A stretch of DNA of 64,000 nt. Source: UBA668 sp041394605. GTDB lineage: Bacteria > Actinomycetota > Acidimicrobiia > Acidimicrobiales > Ilumatobacteraceae. The notes beneath the pieces are model-generated. The model was not told the origin of the DNA. It did no database searches and saw nothing but the letters and a program-made list of their open reading frames with translations. Position numbers and translations under genes: made by a program. Shown here piece by piece: positions 43,610 through 52,072 of the stretch (the first letter of the stretch is position 1; every line of letters starts with the position of its first letter). Location: positions 124,001 through 188,000 of the forward strand of contig JAWKHX010000006.1 of NCBI GenBank assembly GCA_041394605.1, read 5' to 3'.

Positions 43610-43784
43610 TAGGCCGCCGGAAAACTGTCAACGCTCATCGGCAACGAACATTCGCATCCGATCTCAAACACGCTGCTCCCGAAGGCCAGTTCGTCTCGTG
43701 ATGAAGGCGAGCAGAGCAGCCGCATAACTCGGCATCGAGTGGAGTTGACGCTCGGCGCACCCGGACAGCAGTTCAAACGCAAAC

Positions 43785-43806
43785 GACCAGGGCAGATGCC
43801 CTGGTC
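43785..43806 (-). terminator. Terminator hairpin after tRNA-Leu
   Basis: Perfect ten-base arms GACCAGGGCA and TGCCCTGGTC around GA, six bases after the tRNA 3' end, followed on the minus strand by GTTTGCGTTTG. The rest of 43610-43784 has no supported gene. Confidence 0.7.
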
Positions 43807-43812
43807 GCGACG

Positions 43813-43896
43813 TGTCGGAGGGGGGACTTGAACCCCCACGAACTTACGTTCACTAGCCCCTCAAGCTAGCGCGTCTGCCTATTCCGCCACTCCGAC
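43813..43896 (-). tRNA. tRNA-Leu (anticodon GAG)
   Basis: 84 bases including the discriminator A. Acceptor arms GTCGGAG and CTCCGAC pair fully. The anticodon stem CTAGC/GCTAG holds the loop TTGAGGG (anticodon GAG at 43862-43860). There is a class II variable arm, and the T arm reads GGGGGTTCAAGTCCCCC. CCA is not encoded. It reads CUC/CUU leucine codons. Confidence 0.95.
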
Positions 43897-43927
43897 GTGG
43901 TGGGTAGCCAAGGTTACCTGCGGGCCG

Positions 43928-44167
43928 TTAGCGGACCAACAGGAAACTCAGGGCCACAACCGTGCCGATCCACACGATCCCGAAGACCGTGGTGATGCGG
44001 GTGAGGTTGCGCTCTGCGGCACTGCTGCCGAGGGCAGTGGTGCCGGCGCCACCGAACATGTCGCTGAGGCCGCCACCGCGGCCGGAGTGCATGAGCACAC
44101 CGGCCACCATGCCGACCAGCGACAGAACGTTCAGCACGATGGCGAGATACATGACGAGGTCGCGCAC
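43928..44167 (-). CDS. secG: Preprotein translocase subunit SecG
   Basis: 79 aa with two transmembrane helices: MYLAIVLNVLSLVGMVAGVL and TTVFGIVWIGTVVALSFLLV. Between them is the SecG signature HSGRGGGLSDMFGG. It assists SecYE during export. The GTG at 44167 is chosen because a TAGGAT -10 box ends eight bases upstream; a TTG at 44176 would be inside the promoter. In many actinobacteria secG follows tpi directly; here the peptide transporter operon lies between. Confidence 0.9.
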   Translation of the reverse strand: MRDLVMYLAIVLNVLSLVGMVAGVLMHSGRGGGLSDMFGGAGTTALGSSAAERNLTRITTVFGIVWIGTVVALSFLLVR

Positions 44168-44175
44168 GGTTGGCA

Positions 44176-44181
44176 ATCCTA
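44176..44181 (-). promoter_or_regulatory. -10 box before secG
   Basis: TAGGAT on the minus strand, eight bases before the GTG at 44167. It lies between oppF and secG, so secG can be expressed separately. Confidence 0.45.
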
Positions 44182-44191
44182 TCGTCGCCGC

Positions 44192-45223
44192 TCAGTGAGC
44201 GGCACCCACCGTGACGGGAACCACCGCCAGCTCGGGGAAGTGGCAGGCCACCCTGTGGCCGCCGCCACGGTCCTCCAGCAGGGGCTCCTGCTCGGCACAG
44301 ATGTCGCGAGCGTACTGGCAGCGGGTGCGGAACCGGCAACCGCTGGGCGGGTCCACCGGGCTGGGCGGGTCGCCCTGCAGCATGATCCGCTCCCGGCGGC
44401 GCTCGGCCTCCGGGTCCGGGTGCGGCACGGCCGACAGCAGGGCCTGCGTGTACGGGTGCCCAGGCGCCGTGTACAGCATCTCCTTCGGGCCCACCTCCAT
44501 CAGCTTGCCCAGGTACATCACGGCCACGACGTCGCTGATGTGGCGCACCACCGACAGGTCGTGGGCGATGAACAGGTAGCTCAGGCCCAGCTGATGCTGC
44601 AGGTCCTCCAGCAGGTTCACCACGCCTGCCTGGATGCTCACGTCCAGAGCGGACACGGGCTCGTCCAGCACGATGAACTCGGGGTTCAGGGCCAGGGCAC
44701 GGGCGATGCCGATGCGCTGGCGCTGGCCGCCGGAGAACTCGTGCGGGAAGCGGCGGGCGTGGTCCGGCGCGAGGCCCACCAGCTCCAGCAACTCGGCCAC
44801 ACGGTCGTCGTGGTTGCCCTCCACCCGCTGGATACGGAGGGGCTCGGAGATGGCGTTGCCCACCGTGAGGCGGGGGTCCAGCGACGCCTGCGGGTCCTGG
44901 AACACGATCTGCATGTTGCGGCGGAGCTTGCGCAGCTCCTCGCGCTTCATGCCGACGATCTCCTGGCCCTTGAACCGGATCGACCCGCTGGTCGGCTCGG
45001 TGAGGCGCAACACGGAACGGCCGACCGTGGTCTTGCCGCTGCCGCTCTCCCCCACCAGGCCCAGCGTCTGGCCGGGCTGGATGGCGAACGACACACTGGA
45101 CACGGCCTGCACGCGTGCCTTCGTGCGCCGAAGACCCTGGGTGCCGCTGACGATGAACTCCTTGACGAGGTTCTCCACCTCGAGGACGGGCACGCCGGAG
45201 GAGCCGATCGAGACATCGCTCAT
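44192..45223 (-). CDS. oppF: Oligopeptide/dipeptide ABC transporter, ATPase F
   Basis: 343 aa. Walker A GESGSGKTT near residue 56, signature EFSGGQRQRIGIARAL, Walker B FIVLDEPVSALDVS, and the C-terminal oligo-peptide motif PSGCRFRTRCQYARDICAE, whose Cys residues hold the [4Fe-4S]-like cluster region. With OppD it drives uptake of peptides or a similar solute. It overlaps oppD by four bases. Confidence 0.9.
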   Translation of the reverse strand: MSDVSIGSSGVPVLEVENLVKEFIVSGTQGLRRTKARVQAVSSVSFAIQPGQTLGLVGESGSGKTTVGRSVLRLTEPTSGSIRFKGQEIVGMKREELRKLRRNMQIVFQDPQASLDPRLTVGNAISEPLRIQRVEGNHDDRVAELLELVGLAPDHARRFPHEFSGGQRQRIGIARALALNPEFIVLDEPVSALDVSIQAGVVNLLEDLQHQLGLSYLFIAHDLSVVRHISDVVAVMYLGKLMEVGPKEMLYTAPGHPYTQALLSAVPHPDPEAERRRERIMLQGDPPSPVDPPSGCRFRTRCQYARDICAEQEPLLEDRGGGHRVACHFPELAVVPVTVGAAH

Positions 45224-46203
45224 GCCGGCACCTCCTCACGCAGGTCGATCTCGTGCACGCGCACGCACGCCGACATCGACGACCCCACCTGCGCCAGTTC
45301 CGGCAAGCCCTCGGAGCACTTCGGCTCGGCGTACTTGCACCGGGCGGCGAACGCGCACCCGGGCGGCGGCTTCAGCATGTTCGGCGGGCTGCCAAGAATC
45401 GGCTGCAGGCGCTCCTGCCCCGGACGGGGAAGGGAATCCAGCAGGCCCCGGGTGTACGGGTGGGTGGGCACGGCGAACAGGTCGTCGATTCCCGCCCGCT
45501 CCACCGCCCGGCCTGCGTACATCACCTGCACCCGATCGGCCACCCGGGCGATGACGCCCAGGTCGTGGGTGATCATGATGACGGCCTTCTGCAGTTCGCT
45601 CTGGATCCGCTGGAAGACCTCGAGGATCTGCGCCTGCACCGTCACGTCGAGCGCCGTGGTGGGCTCGTCGGCGATCAGCACGTCGGGGTTGTTGGCCAGC
45701 GCCATGGCGATCATGGCCCGCTGGCGCATACCGCCGGAGAACTCGTGCGGGTACTGCTGGGCACGTGCCGCCGGCTGGGGAATGCCCACCGTGTTCAGCA
45801 GGTCCACGGCGCGGTCCCATGCCTCCTTCTTCGGCACGTCCTCGTGGACGCGGATCATCTCCACGATCTGCTTGCCCACGCGGTACACGGGGTTCAGCGC
45901 GGACAGCGGGTCCTGGAAGATCATCGCGATCTGCTTGCCGCGCACGGAACGCATGGTGCGGTGTGAGGCGTGGACCATCTCCACACCGTTCACCGTGGCC
46001 GAGCCTTCCACCTTGGCGTTGGACGGCAGCAGGCCGAGCATGCCGAGGAACGTCACCGACTTGCCGGAGCCGGACTCGCCGACCACACCGACCATCTCGC
46101 CGGCGTTGACGTCCAGGTCCACACCACGAACCGCCTGCACCACGCCGTTGGGCGTCTTGAACGAGACCCGGAAGTCCCGCAGGGAGAGGACTGCGCCGCT
46201 CAT
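45220..46203 (-). CDS. oppD: Oligopeptide/dipeptide ABC transporter, ATPase D
   Basis: 327 aa. Walker A GESGSGKSV, signature EFSGGMRQRAMIAMAL, Walker B VLIADEPTTALDVT and C-terminal PPGCAFAARCKYAEPKCSE. It forms the nucleotide-binding heterodimer with OppF. It overlaps oppC by four bases. Confidence 0.9.
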   Translation of the reverse strand: MSGAVLSLRDFRVSFKTPNGVVQAVRGVDLDVNAGEMVGVVGESGSGKSVTFLGMLGLLPSNAKVEGSATVNGVEMVHASHRTMRSVRGKQIAMIFQDPLSALNPVYRVGKQIVEMIRVHEDVPKKEAWDRAVDLLNTVGIPQPAARAQQYPHEFSGGMRQRAMIAMALANNPDVLIADEPTTALDVTVQAQILEVFQRIQSELQKAVIMITHDLGVIARVADRVQVMYAGRAVERAGIDDLFAVPTHPYTRGLLDSLPRPGQERLQPILGSPPNMLKPPPGCAFAARCKYAEPKCSEGLPELAQVGSSMSACVRVHEIDLREEVPA

Positions 46204-47195
46204 GCCTTCCCCTTGTCCAGCTTGGGGTCGAACGCGTCGCGCAGACCGTCACCGATGAAGTTGATGCACACCGCCAGCAGCACGAGCATGCCGCACGGAT
46301 AGGCGACGATCCACCAGTACCCGGCCTTGGCACCCTCAGCCGACAACTCGATGAGCTTGCCGAGCGAGGTGTTGCCCGAACCCGGCTGCGGCCCGAGGCC
46401 GAAGAACGACAGGGTGGACTCCACCACCAGACCGCCCACCACCGAAATGGTGAATGCCACCAGGATCGGCCCGATGCTGTTCGGCAGCAGGTGGGTGAAT
46501 GCGATGCGGGTGTTGGAGGCGCCCACAGCCCGGGCGGCCTCCACGAATTCTCGCTCTTTCAAGGAGAGGACGGAACCTCTCACCAGGCGCGCCACACCCA
46601 TCCAGCCGAACAAGGTGATGAGGAAGATGGTGAACCGGAACGACGATTTGTCGCCGATGATCGCCGTGATCCAGCCGACCTCCCCGAGGAACTGGCGGAT
46701 GACGATGATGGCCACCAGGAACGGGAACGCCAGGTAGATGTCGGTGACCCGCATCATGATGTCGTCGAGCTTGCCGCCACGGATACCGGAGATGAGGCCG
46801 ACGATCGTGCCGATGGCCACCGACAGCAGGCCGGCGGCGACACCGATGAGCAGCGAGCTACGGGTGCCGTACAGCAGGCGGCTGTACAGGTCGCGGCCGA
46901 TGTTGTCGGTGCCCATCCAGGCGATGTGGCTGGGCTCCAGGTACTGGTTCTTGGTGACGCCGGCAGCCGGGTTCAGCTCGATGACCTGCTCGTCGATGCC
47001 GTAGCGGGCCGTGAAGTTGGTGAAGATGACCGCCAGCACGACAGTGAGGAAGATCACCGTGGAGATGGCGGCGCCGCGGTTGCGCCAGAAGCGCCCGAGC
47101 GCCAGGCGGAACGGGCGCTTGGTCTCGACGTCCAGGCCTTCAGCCGCGTCGAGCGCTGCGGTATCGGTTGTCTGAGGGTCGTGGATGTCAGCCAA
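46200..47195 (-). CDS. oppC: Oligopeptide/dipeptide ABC transporter, permease C
   Basis: 331 aa. The long N-terminal cytoplasmic segment and first helix (NRGAAISTVIFLTVVLAVIF) are typical of OppC. The TM domain has a GTDNIGRDLYSRLLYGTRSS motif and the EAA loop EFVEAARAVGASNTRIAFTH. It pairs with OppB to form the membrane channel. It overlaps oppB by eight bases. Confidence 0.9.
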   Translation of the reverse strand: MADIHDPQTTDTAALDAAEGLDVETKRPFRLALGRFWRNRGAAISTVIFLTVVLAVIFTNFTARYGIDEQVIELNPAAGVTKNQYLEPSHIAWMGTDNIGRDLYSRLLYGTRSSLLIGVAAGLLSVAIGTIVGLISGIRGGKLDDIMMRVTDIYLAFPFLVAIIVIRQFLGEVGWITAIIGDKSSFRFTIFLITLFGWMGVARLVRGSVLSLKEREFVEAARAVGASNTRIAFTHLLPNSIGPILVAFTISVVGGLVVESTLSFFGLGPQPGSGNTSLGKLIELSAEGAKAGYWWIVAYPCGMLVLLAVCINFIGDGLRDAFDPKLDKGKA

Positions 47196-48159
47196 GTTTG
47201 ATCCTCGGGTCGAGCTTGGCGTACGACAGGTCCGCCAAGAGGTTGAACACCAGCACGGAGATGATCAGGATCACCAGGAAGGGCATCAGCGCCGGCAGGT
47301 CGCCGTTGAACGCATGCTTGATGAAGTACTTGCCGGTGCCCGGGTAGTTGAAGATGTTCTCCGTGATGATCAGGCCACCGACCAACTGGCCGATGTCCAG
47401 CGCGATCACGGTGGCCATCGGGATCATCGCGTTGCGCACCATGTGGCGGCGCAGCACGGTCCATTCGCCCAGGCCCTTGGCCCGGGCCGTGCGCACATAG
47501 TCCATCGAGCGCACGTCCAGCAGGCTGGCGCGCATGAAGCGGGCGTAGCCGGAGATGGCCTGGATGGCCACCACCGTGACCGGCAGGATGAGATGTTTGA
47601 TCATCAGCCCGAGGTCGAAGCCCTGTTGCCCCGGCGGGTACACACCGCCGGCCGGCAACCAGCCGAGCTCCACGGCGAACACCAGCTGCAGCACCACACC
47701 GGAGACGAACGGCGGGATGGCGCCCAGGAAGTAGGCGAAGAAGTTCACGATCGTGTCGAAGATGCCACCGGGGCGGCGGGCCGCGAGGGTGCCCAGCGAG
47801 ATGCCGATGGTGATGCCGAGGAACGACGCGATCCCGGCGAGACGAAGCGTGTTGAAGATCGAGTAGCGCAACTCTGGATACACCAGCGCGCGACCCTTGA
47901 TGGTGCGCAGCCAGTGATCAGGGCCTTGGAGGAAGCTCCACAGCCACTTGAAGTAGCCGCGGGTCCAACCCCAGAAGCCGTCATACAGGTAGTTGGCTTC
48001 CTTGTACTGGGCGATCTTGGCGGCGGTGACCCGGTTGTTGGCCCGCTTGTACGTCTCGACCGGATCCCAGCCGATGCGCACGAGCACGTAGACCAAATAG
48101 GTGATGAAGATCACCGTCGGGACGAGCCACAAGAGCCGTCTGACAATGAATCGAAGCAC
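47188..48159 (-). CDS. oppB: Oligopeptide/dipeptide ABC transporter, permease B
   Basis: 323 aa. Six helices starting IVRRLLWLVPTVIFITYLVY, with the EAA loop SMDYVRTARAKGLGEWTVLR and the C-terminal VFNLLADLSYAKLDPRIKLG. The region between helices one and two is longer than in classical DppB and contains YLYDGFWGWTRGYFKWLWSF, as in some actinobacterial peptide permeases. A strong hairpin separates it from the binding-protein gene upstream. Confidence 0.88.
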   Translation of the reverse strand: MLRFIVRRLLWLVPTVIFITYLVYVLVRIGWDPVETYKRANNRVTAAKIAQYKEANYLYDGFWGWTRGYFKWLWSFLQGPDHWLRTIKGRALVYPELRYSIFNTLRLAGIASFLGITIGISLGTLAARRPGGIFDTIVNFFAYFLGAIPPFVSGVVLQLVFAVELGWLPAGGVYPPGQQGFDLGLMIKHLILPVTVVAIQAISGYARFMRASLLDVRSMDYVRTARAKGLGEWTVLRRHMVRNAMIPMATVIALDIGQLVGGLIITENIFNYPGTGKYFIKHAFNGDLPALMPFLVILIISVLVFNLLADLSYAKLDPRIKLG

Positions 48160-48206
48160 GAAACCCCCGCTTTGTGCCTAGAACATACGTTTGAAGTGGA
48201 CGGGAC

Positions 48207-48248
48207 ATGCAGGTTGGGGCCGGCCTCTCGGCCGGCCCCAACCTGCAT
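48207..48248 (-). terminator. Long perfect hairpin between oppA and oppB
   Basis: Nineteen-base perfect arms, ATGCAGGTTGGGGCCGGCC and its complement, around a TCTC loop. There is no U tract. Placed inside an operon, it would partly stop transcription or shield the oppA mRNA 3' end, giving more binding protein than permease. Confidence 0.75.
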
Positions 48249-48278
48249 CACTGCATCAGCGTGATGTGAAGTGCTCGA

Positions 48279-50009
48279 TCAGAGCGCTTCGACCACTGCC
48301 TCACCGGTGAGGTACTCGCTCGGCACGATGGTCTGATCGGCCGTCGTGTCGTACATGCCCGGCAGCACCGGGAAGGCAACCAGCCACACGTACCACGAGG
48401 AGTTGGCGCACTCGGTGACGGGGTTCGGGCAGTCCGAGGTCGGGAACTGCTCGGCGCCCACGATGAGCTGGCCATCGCCGTCCACGTCGGCCCACTCGTA
48501 CCAGTTGTTGATCGCCCGGTAGTTGGCGATCTCCTTGACCGAGGTGGCGTCAGTGCGGTCGGTGCGGTAGGCACCAACGTTGGGGAACTGCAGCAGCGGC
48601 AGCAGCGGCAGATCAGCAGCCATCAGGTCGATGGCCTGCACCACTTCGGCCGCACGGGCATCCGGGTCCAGTTCGACGTCGGCGGAGTGCAGAAGGGCGG
48701 TGGCCTCTTCGTTGCAGTAGCCGGTGCTGTTCTGGCCCTGGAAGTCGTTCTCCTCGGTGGGGATCTGGTCGCAGGCGAAGGCCGGCGTCAGGTAGGCGGG
48801 GTCCGGCGCCACGGTCGAGATGTACATCGCCATGTCGTAGTCCAGCGACGGCAGACGGGTCTCGAACACGCAGGGCAGGGCCTCACAGTTGTCGGCGTGC
48901 ACCTTGAAACCGGCCTCGGCCAGCTTCGGGATCAGGAACTCCTGGGTGCTCTCACGGCGGGTGCTGCCGGTGTTGACCATCCAGCGGATGTCCGGAACGT
49001 TGCCGTCGGGGCTGACCCAGAAGCCGTCGGCGCCCATCGTCCAGCCGGCGTCCTCGAGCAGCGCCTTGGCGCCTTCGGGGTCGTAGGTGTCGGCGAAGGC
49101 GTCATCGCAGTACGGGCCAGGAGCGATCGGACCGCAGTCCAGCAGCGGCACGCCGTTGGCGAACGGAGCGTAGATCTGGTCGTACACCGCGTTGCGGTCG
49201 ATCGACTTGGCGAAGGCCTGGCGATAGACCGGGTCGGCGAACGGACCCTCGTAGCTCTGGAAGTAGAACGCCTCGAAGGCACCCGACGGGGCGGCCTCGA
49301 AGGTGACGTTCGGATCGGCCAGCTCGTCCGACAGGCCGGTGTAGGCCTGCGGGAAGATGAAGTCCACGGCGCCGCTCTTCAGCGCGGTGGGGCCGTCCTC
49401 GGCCGGCACGAACACCACACGGTCCACGCCGGGGGTACGCGAGCCCTTGTAGCCCTCGTTCGGCACGAGCACCAGCTGCTCGGCGCTCCACGAGTCGATC
49501 ATCCACTCGGTGGCGGAGTAGTCGATGCCGCCGTCGAACGCCTCGGAGACGTCGTTGCAGTCATCGTACTGGTCGGCCTTCAGCAGGCCGCCGAACAGCA
49601 GACGCCACGGGGCGTACTTCTCGGAGAACTCGACCACGACCTCGTTCGAAGCCGCGCCCTCGGTGACCGACGTGACCTTGTCGTAACCGGTGGTGCCGAT
49701 CGAGCCGGGCGTGTTGAGGTTGGCCTCCCACGTGCACGCGAAGTCGGCTGCGGTGATGGGGGTGCCGTCGTTCCACACCGCCACATCGCTGAGCGTGTAG
49801 GTGACGCGCATCGCGGCGTCGCTGGACGCCATCGTGGTGTCGCCGCCCATGGTGGTGTCGGTACCGCCGGCGGTGGTCTCGGTGCTGCCCGCGGTGGTGC
49901 CGGGGGCGTCGGTCGTCGACGTGCTTTCCTTGTCGTCACCGCATGCGGCGACGATGAGGGACAAGCCGACGGCCACGGCAGCGAACTTGCTGCTCTTCGT
50001 GGTCCTCAC
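48279..50009 (-). CDS. oppA: Peptide ABC transporter substrate-binding lipoprotein (SBP family 5)
   Basis: 576 aa from a GTG at 50009 with AGGAGG eight bases upstream. The signal FAAVAVGLSLIVAAC ends at a lipobox Cys. A Thr/Ser/Gly linker is followed directly by YTLSDVAVWNDGTPITAADF, the first conserved segment of SBP_bac_5. The usual 50-70 residues between linker and that segment (GGTL-type strand onward) are absent. The remainder is normal: PAEDGPTALKSGAVDFIFPQ, RQAFAKSIDRNAVYDQIY, NSTGYCNEEATALL. It captures the solute outside the membrane for OppBCDF. Confidence 0.85.
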   Translation of the reverse strand: MRTTKSSKFAAVAVGLSLIVAACGDDKESTSTTDAPGTTAGSTETTAGGTDTTMGGDTTMASSDAAMRVTYTLSDVAVWNDGTPITAADFACTWEANLNTPGSIGTTGYDKVTSVTEGAASNEVVVEFSEKYAPWRLLFGGLLKADQYDDCNDVSEAFDGGIDYSATEWMIDSWSAEQLVLVPNEGYKGSRTPGVDRVVFVPAEDGPTALKSGAVDFIFPQAYTGLSDELADPNVTFEAAPSGAFEAFYFQSYEGPFADPVYRQAFAKSIDRNAVYDQIYAPFANGVPLLDCGPIAPGPYCDDAFADTYDPEGAKALLEDAGWTMGADGFWVSPDGNVPDIRWMVNTGSTRRESTQEFLIPKLAEAGFKVHADNCEALPCVFETRLPSLDYDMAMYISTVAPDPAYLTPAFACDQIPTEENDFQGQNSTGYCNEEATALLHSADVELDPDARAAEVVQAIDLMAADLPLLPLLQFPNVGAYRTDRTDATSVKEIANYRAINNWYEWADVDGDGQLIVGAEQFPTSDCPNPVTECANSSWYVWLVAFPVLPGMYDTTADQTIVPSEYLTGEAVVEAL

Positions 50010-50198
50010 TGAATAGTCCTCCTGGTGAGTGTCGGAGGGAGGGAATCCGGCCGCTTTCGTGGCCATCACCCGTCGGTCCTCCCCGATCCGAGCGGGCGTT
50101 GCGAGGCTACCACGCTTGTTCACCGAGCGGTAGCAGCGTCGTTCCTTCTTGTACGAAAAGTTGGATGAACTGTTCCAACCGAGTTCGCGCGGTGTGCG

Positions 50199-50966
50199 TC
50201 AGTTGCCCAACTTGCAGATACGGGCGAACTCGTCGGGGTCCAGGCTGGCACCGCCCACCAGCGCGCCGTCGATGTCCGGGCAGGCGATCAGCTCGGCGAT
50301 GTTGGCCGCCTTCACGCTGCCGCCGTACTGGATGCGCACCTGCTCCGCGGCTTCCGCCCCGAACTCCTCGGCCACACAACCGCGGATGGCGGCGCACACG
50401 GCCTGGGCATCGTCGCTGGTTGCCGTGCGCCCGGTGCCGATGGCCCAGATGGGCTCGTAGGCGATGACCAGCGCAGCCACCTGCTGCGCACTACGGCCGG
50501 CCAGCCCGGCCCGGACCTGCCCGAGCACCTTCGCCTCGGTCTCGCCCGCCTCGCGCTCCTCCAGCGTCTCACCGCAGCACATGATGGGCGTCATGCCGTG
50601 CTGCTGGATGGCGGCCACCTTCTTGTTCACCATCTCGTCGGTCTCGCCGAACAGTTCACGCCGCTCGCTGTGGCCGCAGATGACGTACTCCACCCCGAGC
50701 TTGGACAGGAACACCGGCGACACCTCGCCGGTGAACGCACCCTTGTCCTCCCAGTGGCAGTGCTGGGCACCCAGGCCGTAGCCGATCTTGTCCGCCTCCA
50801 GCACCGTCTGCACGCTGCGGATGTCGGTGAACGGCGGGTGCAGGCTGACGTCGGCCGCCTCCAACTCGTCCTTGCCCACCAGATAGGCCAACTTCTGCAC
50901 CGTCTGGATGGCCTCGAAGTGATTGAGGTTCATCTTCCAGTTGCCGGAGATCAGCGGCTTACGCAT
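50199..50966 (-). CDS. tpiA: Triosephosphate isomerase
   Basis: 255 aa. Active-site elements are GNWKMN (Asn/Lys near residues 10-12), CGHSERR with the catalytic His, and VIAYEPIWAIGTGRTA with Glu165-type base and the loop-6 hinge. YGGSVKAANIAELI is the phosphate-binding site. It overlaps pgk by eight bases. The 189 bases at 50010-50198 between this gene and oppA carry no other gene. Confidence 0.95.
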   Translation of the reverse strand: MRKPLISGNWKMNLNHFEAIQTVQKLAYLVGKDELEAADVSLHPPFTDIRSVQTVLEADKIGYGLGAQHCHWEDKGAFTGEVSPVFLSKLGVEYVICGHSERRELFGETDEMVNKKVAAIQQHGMTPIMCCGETLEEREAGETEAKVLGQVRAGLAGRSAQQVAALVIAYEPIWAIGTGRTATSDDAQAVCAAIRGCVAEEFGAEAAEQVRIQYGGSVKAANIAELIACPDIDGALVGGASLDPDEFARICKLGN

Positions 50967-52069
50967 TGGGTGCTCCCCTCAGTGCGGCCAGACCGGGCAG
51001 GTCGCCCAACTCCAGCAGTTCCAGCGACGCCCCGCCGCCGGTGCTCACATGGTCCACCTCGTCGTCCAGGTGGAACTGGGCCAGCGCCGCCGCGCTGTCG
51101 CCGCCGCCGACCACGGTGAACGCCTTCGTGTCCGCCATGGCCTGGGCCACCGTGCGGGTGCCGGCCTCGAACCGCGGGTCTTCGAACATGCCCATCGGGC
51201 CGTTCCAGAAGACGGTACGGGCGTCCATGATGACGTCACTGAACGCCGCCGCTGCCGGGCCCGATGTCGAAGCCCTTGGCGCCGTCGGGCAGGGAACGCC
51301 CGAACGTGGCGAAGTTGCCACCGGCGTCCACACCCACCAGATCCTCCGGCAGGTGAATGGTCTTCCCGCTGGCGGCCGTTTCGGCCAGCAGACGCTTGCA
51401 GGTGTCCACCTGATCCGGCTCCCACAGGCTGTCGCCGATGCCGTAGCCCTGGGCTGCGAGGAACGTGAAGCACATCGCCCCGCCGATGACCAGAGCATCC
51501 ACCACCTGCAGCAGGGCATCCACCACGCCGAGCTTGTCGCTGATCTTGCTGCCGCCCAGCACGGCCACGAACGGGTGCTTGGGGTGGTCGCGCAGGCCGA
51601 GGAGCACCTCGACCTCCTTCTGCAGCAGCAGGCCCATCGCGCTGGGCAGTGTCTGCGGCGGGCCGACGATGCTGGCGTGGGCCCGGTGACACGCGCCGAA
51701 GGCGTCGTCCACGTACAGGTCCATGCCGTCCACCAGCGTCGCCACGAACGCCGGGTCGTTGCCTTCCTCACCTGCGTCGAAGCGCAGGTTCTCCAGCAAC
51801 TCCACACCCGGGGCCAGCTCGGCCAGCCGGGCACGCACCGCGTCCATCGAGTACTTCGGGTTCGGCTGCCCCTTGGGCCGGCCGAGGTGGGAGCAGGTGA
51901 CCACCTGCGCCCCACGCTCCGTGAGCCAGTTGATGGTGGGCAGCGCGGCGCGGATGCGGAAGTCGTCGGTGATCTTCCCGTCCTCCATCGGGACGTTGAA
52001 GTCCGTGCGGACCAGCACCCGCTTCCCGCTGACATCGCCGAGATCGGCGAGGGTGGGAATGAGACCCAT
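50959..52069 (-). CDS. pgk: Phosphoglycerate kinase (one frameshift near 51245)
   Basis: About 369 aa after correction. The N domain has VRTDFNVPMEDGKITDDFRI, SHLGRPKG and LLENLRF; the C domain has LGGSKISDKLGV, GIGDSLWEP and GNFATFGRSLPDGAKGFDIG. After GPGSG the frame changes in a GGCGGC run; FSDVIMDARTVFWNGPMGMF and the nucleotide loop VGGGDSAAALAQF follow in the next frame. As an essential glycolytic enzyme with every motif conserved, it is almost surely intact in the organism. Four bases separate it from gapA. Confidence 0.92.
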
Positions 52070-52072
52070 GGG

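Noticed and set aside
43610..43784. A possible small gene between the ABC permease and tRNA-Leu
   Set aside because: No start with a ribosome site, no codon bias like the neighbours and no motif; only the tRNA terminator hairpin is supported.
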